From Prolixibacteraceae bacterium (GTDB lineage: Bacteria; Bacteroidota; Bacteroidia; Bacteroidales; Prolixibacteraceae): a DNA stretch of 11,601 nt. Location of the stretch: the NCBI GenBank assembly GCA_016931875.1, contig JAFGDX010000078.1, forward strand, positions 1 through 11,601, read 5' to 3'. Under the pieces are notes generated by a model. That model had not been told where the DNA came from. It saw nothing but the letters and a program-made list of their open reading frames with translations, and did no database searches. Position numbers and translations under genes: made by a program. Numbering within the stretch: position 1 is the first letter of the stretch; the number at the start of each line of letters is the position of its first letter. This document shows, piece by piece, positions 6,520-11,601 of this stretch.

Positions 6520-6612
6520 GATAAAAGGGTTTAATAATTTCTTCCCGATTTTTTTTACAGTGTCCTAAATTAGTAAAATTTTAATACGAAATTCAGGTCA
6601 AACAACATATAC

Positions 6613-9600
6613 TTATTTTAATCTTTCTGCAAGGATTTGTGTAACAACATCCTTGTCAATTTCAACTTCTTTGGCATCCGGGTTATCCAGGTGTTCAACC
6701 AGCGTGATATCGGCTGCCAAAGTTTGTGTGCAAATATAATCTTTATGACTTAAAACGGCGTTATTGATTTTTTCGTGTTTTACAATCACCAGATTTATCC
6801 TGTCGGTTACTTCAAAATTATTTTCTTTTCGCAAATTTTGAATTTTATTGATGAACTCACGGGCAATGCCTTCCTGTTTTAGATCCTCGGATACATTCAC
6901 ATCCAGCGCAATGGTCATCTGCCCTTCGGTTGCCAGAATCCATCCCGGAATATCTTCGGTTTGAATTTCCACGTCTTCAGTTGTGAGGGTAATTTTCTGG
7001 TCGCCCGCCAAAATTTCAAACTTCCCGCTGTTTTCCAGTTCCGAAATATCATTTTGACTAAACTGATCTACCACCCCTGCAATTTGTTTCATCAGCTTCC
7101 CGTATTTTGGCCCCAATGTTTTAAAGTTGGGTTTTATTTTTTTCTTGATGATGCCGATAGTATCTTCCAGGTATTCAACTTCTTTTACGTTCACTTCAGT
7201 TAAAATGATATTTTTTACCGCATCAAACTGAACGCGGAAATGCGGATTTAACACCGGAACCATAATTTTTGCCAGCGGCTGGCGCACTTTCAGTTTTTCT
7301 TTGCGGCGCAGAGCCAGAATCATGGACGAAGCGCGCTGGGCAATTCCCATTTTTTCTTCCAAATCCTGGTCGATCAGTTTCTTATCAAATACCGGGAAAT
7401 CAACCAAATGCACACTTTGATCTGTTTCTTTACCGGTAACCTTGTTTAAATCGGCATACAATAAATCGGCATAAAACGGCGAGATTGGCGCCATTAGTTT
7501 GGCAACATTCACCAGACAGGTGTACAAGGTTTGGTATGCTGAAATTTTATCTTCAGAATAGTCAGCTCCCCAGAAACGTTTTCGGCTCAGACGAACAAAC
7601 CAGTTGCTCAGATTTTCAGTTACAAATTCAGAGATGGCTCGTCCGGCACGGGTTGGTTCGTAGCTTTCATAGCTTTCACCAACTTCTTTTATCAAAGAAT
7701 TCAGCAGTGAAATGATCCAGCGATCCAGTTCCGGACGTTTTTCCACCGGAATATCCGTCTCGGTATATTTAAAACTATCAACATTGGCATATAAAGCAAA
7801 AAAATTGTATGTATTGTAAAGCGTTCCGAAGAATTTACGTTTTACTTCTTCCACGCCGGCCATATCAAATTTCAGGTTATCCCAGGGCTGTGCATTGGTA
7901 ATCATGTACCAGCGCAAGGGGTCGGAGCCAAAGTTTTCGATGGTTTCAAACGGGTCGACTGCATTTCCAAGGCGTTTCGACATTTTGTTGCCGTTTTTAT
8001 CGAGGACCAGCCCGTTGGAAATGATATTCCGGAAGGCTACCGATTCATCGGTCATGGTTGCAATGGCGTGCAGGGTAAAAAACCAACCCCGTGTTTGATC
8101 AACACCTTCAGCAATAAAATCGGCCGGAAAAACAGACTGAAAGATGTCTTGCGATTCGAATGGGAAATGTCTTTGTGCATAAGGCATCGCTCCTGAATCA
8201 AACCAAACATCAATCAGGTCGGGCTCGCGAAACATTTTTTGCCCGCCGGGTGATACCAGCACCACTTTATCGACATACGGTTTATGCAAATCAATTATAT
8301 CGTAGTTTTCTTTTGAATTGTTGCCCACTTCAAAACCTTTGTACGGATTTTCTGCCATAACTCCGGCTTCAATTGCTTTTTCAATTTCGGCCATCAGTTC
8401 TTCGGTTGAGCCGATACAAATTTCTTCCGAACCATCTTCTGTTCTCCAGATTGGCAAAGGTGTTCCCCAGAAACGCGAACGGCTCAGGTTCCAGTCAACC
8501 AGGTTTTCGAGCCAGTTGCCAAAACGCCCGGTTCCGGTACTTTGCGGTTTCCAGTTGATGGTGTTGTTCAGTTCCACCATTTTATCTTTCACCGCGGTGG
8601 TTTTTATAAACCACGAGTCGAGCGGATAGTACAACACCGGTTTGTCGGTGCGCCAGCAATGCGGGTAACTGTGAACATGCTTTTCAATTTTAAAAGCCTT
8701 GTTTTCCTGTTTTAACATTACTGAAATATCAACGTCAACCGTTGGTGCATCGTCATCCAGCTTATCATCGTATTCATTTTTTACTGAACGTCCGGCGAAA
8801 TCGTGGTATTTTCCAACGTTTACATATTCCTTAACAAAATCAGGGTGCAGGTTGGCTGTGGGATAAAATCTCCCTTTTCTATCTACCAGGGCCTGGTTTT
8901 TTCCATCCAAATCCACCACAATCAGCGGAGATATGCCGTGTTGTTTTGCCACACGGTCGTCGTCGGCACCAAAGGTTGGCGCAATATGAACGATTCCTGT
9001 ACCGTCCTCAATGGTAACAAAATCGCCGGTAATTACTTCAAATGCTTTCCCTTTGGGTTTTACCCACTCAATCAGTTGTTCGTACTGCACCCCGGTAAGT
9101 TCATCTCCTGAATATTCTGCCAGAACTTTATACGGAATGTTTTTATCGCCCGGCTGGTATTCGTCAAACGGCAGATTTTCATTCTTTTTGTTGAAATACA
9201 GAGAACATAAATCTTTTGCCAGGATCACGGTGACCGGCAAACCGGTATATGGATTGAATGATTTTACTTTTACATAGCGAATAGCAGGTCCCACACAAAG
9301 GGCCGTGTTCGATGGCAAGGTCCACGGTGTGGTGGTCCAGGCGAGGAAATACAAATCGGTATCCACACCTTCAAACAAAAATTCCGACTTTTCATTCCGG
9401 ATGGCTTTAAACTGGGCAACAGCGGTGGTGTCTTTCACATCGCGGTAACAGCCCGGCTGGTTGAGTTCGTGTGAACTTAACCCGGTTCCTGCTGCGGGCG
9501 AGTAGGGCTGAATGGTGTAGCCCTTGTACAACAATCCTTTTTTGTAGATATTTTTGAGCAACCACCACACGGTTTCAATGTAACGGTTATCGTAAGTAAT

Positions 9601-10050
9601 ATACGGGTCGTCCATATTTACCCAGTAACCCATAATGCGGGTGAGCTCTTCCCACTCACGGGTGTAACGCATCACTTCTTTGCGACAGGCATTGTTGTAT
9701 TCTTCCACAGAAATCTTTTTACCAATATCTTCCTTGGTGATGTTCAGCGATTTTTCCACACTCAGTTCCACTGGCAAGCCGTGGGTATCCCAACCGGCTT
9801 TTCGGTGCACACGGAAGCCTTTCATGGTTTTGTAGCGGCAAAAAATATCTTTGATAGCCCGTGCCATTACATGGTGAATCCCCGGCATTCCGTTGGCCGA
9901 GGGCGGGCCTTCATAAAAAACAAATGTAGGATGTCCCTCGCGCGTGGAAATACTTTTGTGAAAAGTATCATCGGCTTCCCAGCGTTTTAAAACTTCCTTA
10001 TTTATTTGCGATAAATCTAACTGCTTATATTCCTGAAACTTGCTACTCAT
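6613..10050 (-). CDS. ileS: Isoleucine--tRNA ligase, type 2 (IleRS2-like)
   Basis: IleRS charges tRNA-Ile and edits mischarged valine (class Ia, cytosol). The 1145-residue protein begins MSSKFQEYKQLDL at the ATG at 10050. GPPSANGMPGIHH (48-60) is the HIGH region, here G57-I58-H59-H60 rather than HxGH. GWDTHGLPVE (86-95) follows. The CP1 editing domain shows TTTPWTLPSN (239-248) and, near 350-366, GTGIVHIAPTFGADD with its conserved aspartate. The KMSKS loop is KMSKR (689-693). A helical anticodon-binding domain covers roughly 770-920 and a long C-terminal region completes the protein. WDTHG, KMSKR, the length beyond 1100 and the lack of a C-terminal CxxC zinc finger place it with the eukaryote-like type 2 enzymes, which are intrinsically less sensitive to mupirocin, not the ~940-residue type 1. 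A TAnnTTTG box lies 36 bp before the ATG. It is probably the first gene of the ileS-to-ribE run. Confidence 0.97.
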   Translation of the reverse strand: MSSKFQEYKQLDLSQINKEVLKRWEADDTFHKSISTREGHPTFVFYEGPPSANGMPGIHHVMARAIKDIFCRYKTMKGFRVHRKAGWDTHGLPVELSVEKSLNITKEDIGKKISVEEYNNACRKEVMRYTREWEELTRIMGYWVNMDDPYITYDNRYIETVWWLLKNIYKKGLLYKGYTIQPYSPAAGTGLSSHELNQPGCYRDVKDTTAVAQFKAIRNEKSEFLFEGVDTDLYFLAWTTTPWTLPSNTALCVGPAIRYVKVKSFNPYTGLPVTVILAKDLCSLYFNKKNENLPFDEYQPGDKNIPYKVLAEYSGDELTGVQYEQLIEWVKPKGKAFEVITGDFVTIEDGTGIVHIAPTFGADDDRVAKQHGISPLIVVDLDGKNQALVDRKGRFYPTANLHPDFVKEYVNVGKYHDFAGRSVKNEYDDKLDDDAPTVDVDISVMLKQENKAFKIEKHVHSYPHCWRTDKPVLYYPLDSWFIKTTAVKDKMVELNNTINWKPQSTGTGRFGNWLENLVDWNLSRSRFWGTPLPIWRTEDGSEEICIGSTEELMAEIEKAIEAGVMAENPYKGFEVGNNSKENYDIIDLHKPYVDKVVLVSPGGQKMFREPDLIDVWFDSGAMPYAQRHFPFESQDIFQSVFPADFIAEGVDQTRGWFFTLHAIATMTDESVAFRNIISNGLVLDKNGNKMSKRLGNAVDPFETIENFGSDPLRWYMITNAQPWDNLKFDMAGVEEVKRKFFGTLYNTYNFFALYANVDSFKYTETDIPVEKRPELDRWIISLLNSLIKEVGESYESYEPTRAGRAISEFVTENLSNWFVRLSRKRFWGADYSEDKISAYQTLYTCLVNVAKLMAPISPFYADLLYADLNKVTGKETDQSVHLVDFPVFDKKLIDQDLEEKMGIAQRASSMILALRRKEKLKVRQPLAKIMVPVLNPHFRVQFDAVKNIILTEVNVKEVEYLEDTIGIIKKKIKPNFKTLGPKYGKLMKQIAGVVDQFSQNDISELENSGKFEILAGDQKITLTTEDVEIQTEDIPGWILATEGQMTIALDVNVSEDLKQEGIAREFINKIQNLRKENNFEVTDRINLVIVKHEKINNAVLSHKDYICTQTLAADITLVEHLDNPDAKEVEIDKDVVTQILAERLK

Positions 10051-10334
10051 ACAAATCGGGTTTCTGTGCTGATTTTAAAAAATATGCAAATATAGGAATT
10101 TTTTCAGCGAGGCGGCTTTTCCGGCTTGTGTAAAATTGAATCTCTGTGTGAATATGTAAAAGTGTGATTCTGTGAATCGTACTCCATCTCACAAATTCGC
10201 CGTTCTGCTTTACCGGTTCAACAGTTCTGCTTCTGTTTTGGAACCTTCAGCTATTCAACCTGCTTGGCTTTGTTTTGCAACAGTTGTTTTTTATTTTTCT
10301 GGAAAGAGCTGCCGTATTCTGTTACAAATATTTC
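10051..10334. other. 284-bp gene-free spacer between tolC-like gene and ileS
   Basis: It holds the candidate ileS promoter at 10087-10094, a small hairpin GATTC-TGT-GAATC at 10166-10178, a 9-bp direct repeat GTTCTGCTT at 10202-10210 and 10224-10232, and T-rich stretches around 10286-10298. An 82-codon plus-strand frame (10172-10420) crosses it, but that frame runs antisense into the tolC-like gene and has no recognisable domain, so I do not call it. I see no tRNA, riboswitch or T-box fold: no T-box consensus such as AGGGTGGNACCGCG is present on either strand. Confidence 0.6.
10087..10094 (-). promoter_or_regulatory. Candidate Bacteroidota -7 box ahead of ileS
   Basis: The minus strand reads TATATTTG, a perfect TAnnTTTG match, 36 bp before the ileS ATG at 10050, giving a leader of about 30 nt. 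No clear TTG -33 element sits 19-21 bp upstream (that stretch is GC-rich, around CCGCCTCGCTG). The position, directly ahead of the first gene of the run, is as expected for the main promoter. Confidence 0.5.
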
Positions 10335-10343
10335 TCAGAATAC
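10314..10343. other. Stem-loop spanning the tolC-like stop codon
   Basis: GTATTCTG (10314-10321) and CAGAATAC (10336-10343) are perfect reverse complements separated by 14 nt that are A/T-rich and include the self-complementary AAATATTT. The minus-strand TGA stop at 10337-10335 lies at the inner edge of the stem. No T-tract follows on either strand, so it is not a canonical intrinsic terminator; it could be an mRNA 3' hairpin. An 8-bp match at this spacing can also arise by chance. Confidence 0.35.
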
Positions 10344-11601
10344 TGATTTATAAGGCGTTTCTTCCAGCATCGGATTGGTATACCGTATATTTTCTCCTAT
10401 CTCAAAATCAAACAATGTAAGTTCGCGCAAGCGGTAATAGGCTACCCAGTAATTTTGGATGGAGCGGATATAATCGCGCTTTGCGCTCTCGCGTTCCTGC
10501 AGGGCAATGTTCAAATCGGTGATGCTTAACTCGCCATTCTGAAACTTTTTCAAAGCAATCTGGTAGCCGTTTCCTGCTACTTTATCTGCTTCGTTGGCTG
10601 TTTGCAGCTGATCTTTCAGAAGACTAAACTGTTCAACCTGAACAATTACACCACGGTCAAAATCCTCAATGTCCTTGTTAACATCGTAAATGGTAATTTC
10701 ACGTTCCGATTCGGCCAGTTTTACTGTTGATGCTGATCGGCCCCAGTCGAGAATTGGAATACTTAACGAAACCCGCATTGTTCGGTCTTTTTCCGGCTGC
10801 TCATAAATTCCCAAAAAATCCTCGGCGCTGTTGGACAATCCAAAACTTCCCTGCAAGGTAGCGCTTAATCCTGTACTGCTTTTGGCTTCTGCAAGGTCGC
10901 GGTCGGCGTTGATTAATCTTCGCTGGTAATAGGTGGTTTCCTTGCGGTTTTCTTTTGCTTTTGCCAGCGCCAAATCGGGGTCTATCACAAAAAGTGTAAT
11001 ATTTAACGGAATAATAAGTTCAATGTCGCGGGTTTGGTCAAGCCCTATGTATGATTTAAGTTCAAAATCGGCATTTTTCAAATCCATCCGTGCCTGGTTC
11101 AAGGCTTTTTGTGCATTCAAAACCGAAAGTTCAATTCGCGAAAAATCATTGTCAGAAATTTGCCCCAGTGCTTTTTTTGTCTGGGAAATGCGCAGGTTGT
11201 CCTGGCTGTTTTTGAGGTTGCTTTCGGCGAGGTTATAATTGGTTTGTACCGTTAAATAGTTAAAAAAACGGTAGGTTGAATTCAATGCAATTTCTTCAAT
11301 TTGCTCAACAAATTGTTTTTGAGCTTCGTCATAAATCATGGGTTCTGTTTTCCGGTACCATTTCATCCAGTTGTAGGAAAATAAAGGTTGCCGAAACCCG
11401 ACAGAAAAAGGGGTGCCTGAAAAACTGTTCTCCTCGTTTTTCAGATTTCTGATACCGTAGGCCGAAGTACCCGCCCAAATGCTCGTCCCCAATGACGGAA
11501 TAGATTGGTTCAGCGATAAAGTAGAGGATGCGGCAAGGTTTGAAATTTGCTTAAATTCAATACTTCCGTCGGGTTGGGTAATGGGGCTTGTGGTTTGCGA
11601 G
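10335..11601 (-). CDS. TolC-family outer-membrane efflux protein (5' partial)
   Basis: The frame is open through the window edge (421 codons visible plus the TGA), so the N-terminus and signal peptide lie beyond 11601; an internal TTG at 11492 is not the start. The protein is rich in long amphipathic coiled-coil helices (for example EQIEEIALNSTYRFFNYLTVQTNYNL split over two helices, and NADRDLAEAKSSTGL). It shows the two-repeat architecture of TolC-like channels, with strand and turn segments such as VSLSIPILDWGRSASTVKLAESE, whose PILDWG is the familiar P-hydrophobic-D/N-x-G element before the second helical hairpin. Near the end are NGELSITDLNIALQERESAKRDYI and QNYWVAYYRLRELTLFD. The role is the outer-membrane duct of a tripartite export pump (RND or ABC type) in the trimeric alpha-beta barrel fold. 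Partner genes (adaptor, pump) are not in the window and may lie upstream. It is separated from ileS by 284 bp and probably forms a separate unit. The substrate cannot be told. Confidence 0.88.
   Translation of the reverse strand, partial: SQTTSPITQPDGSIEFKQISNLAASSTLSLNQSIPSLGTSIWAGTSAYGIRNLKNEENSFSGTPFSVGFRQPLFSYNWMKWYRKTEPMIYDEAQKQFVEQIEEIALNSTYRFFNYLTVQTNYNLAESNLKNSQDNLRISQTKKALGQISDNDFSRIELSVLNAQKALNQARMDLKNADFELKSYIGLDQTRDIELIIPLNITLFVIDPDLALAKAKENRKETTYYQRRLINADRDLAEAKSSTGLSATLQGSFGLSNSAEDFLGIYEQPEKDRTMRVSLSIPILDWGRSASTVKLAESEREITIYDVNKDIEDFDRGVIVQVEQFSLLKDQLQTANEADKVAGNGYQIALKKFQNGELSITDLNIALQERESAKRDYIRSIQNYWVAYYRLRELTLFDFEIGENIRYTNPMLEETPYKSVF

Noticed and set aside
6520..6612. Terminator between ileS and the traR-like gene
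   Set aside because: Only A/T palindromes such as TAAAATTTTA are present; the run of eight T residues is on the plus strand, the wrong direction for ileS.
8318..8629. 103-codon plus-strand frame, and other frames antisense to ileS (for example 8803-9111 and 6961-7203)
   Set aside because: They are shadows of the ileS coding strand; ileS has unbroken family similarity through all of these positions.
10051..10334. T-box or other riboswitch leader for ileS
   Set aside because: No T-box antiterminator consensus, specifier-loop arrangement or terminator hairpin is visible between the promoter box and the ATG, and the inferred leader is only about 30 nt.
10172..10420. 82-codon plus-strand frame in the ileS/tolC spacer
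   Set aside because: It has no domain, runs antisense into the tolC-like 3' end, and has no promoter or ribosome-site support.
10933..11238. 101-codon plus-strand frame antisense to the tolC-like gene
   Set aside because: It is serine- and phenylalanine-rich as expected of the complement of coiled-coil codons, and no known fold is visible.

Overview
The window reads as chromosomal DNA of a Bacteroidota bacterium, probably of the Marinilabiliales/Prolixibacteraceae type; the phylum call is firm, the family call is inference. The signs are start codons without a Shine-Dalgarno sequence, two perfect TAnnTTTG promoter boxes ahead of start codons, an IleRS with a G-I-H-H signature, a DksA/TraR-like protein with an eroded zinc site, and a signal peptidase II with a long insertion between its conserved blocks. 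No rRNA, tRNA, CRISPR array, transposase or phage gene was seen.

Layout. (1) Positions 1-1608, + strand: the 3' part of a membrane protein joining an extracytoplasmic LamG (concanavalin A-like) domain, one membrane helix, and a cytoplasmic SARP-type regulator (winged helix plus BTAD). It is the most unusual gene here. (2) Positions 1621-3071, - strand: a tightly packed pterin operon transcribed folM > folX > folK, ending convergently 12 bp from the LamG-SARP gene. The epimerase-like FolX and the pteridine-reductase-like FolM suggest tetrahydromonapterin synthesis rather than an ordinary folate step. (3) Positions 3143-10050, - strand: a housekeeping run transcribed ileS > traR/dksA-like > lspA > cysS > riboflavin synthase, closed by a clear intrinsic terminator at 3143-3169. 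A TAnnTTTG box lies ahead of ileS and another ahead of cysS, so the run may contain two transcription units. (4) Positions 10051-10334: a gene-free spacer. (5) Positions 10335-11601, - strand: the 3' part of a TolC-family outer-membrane efflux protein that runs off the window.

How the genes fit together. Regions 2 and 3 serve cofactor supply (reduced pterins, riboflavin), tRNA charging (Ile, Cys) and lipoprotein maturation, all growth-linked functions. The LamG-SARP and TolC genes at the two edges look like parts of neighbouring systems that are mostly outside the window. Items worth a second look are the LamG-SARP one-component sensor, the folM-folX-folK set with a short FolK, the swapped GXHH motif in IleRS (linked in the literature to mupirocin hyper-resistance), and a palindromic element found upstream of both lspA and cysS.
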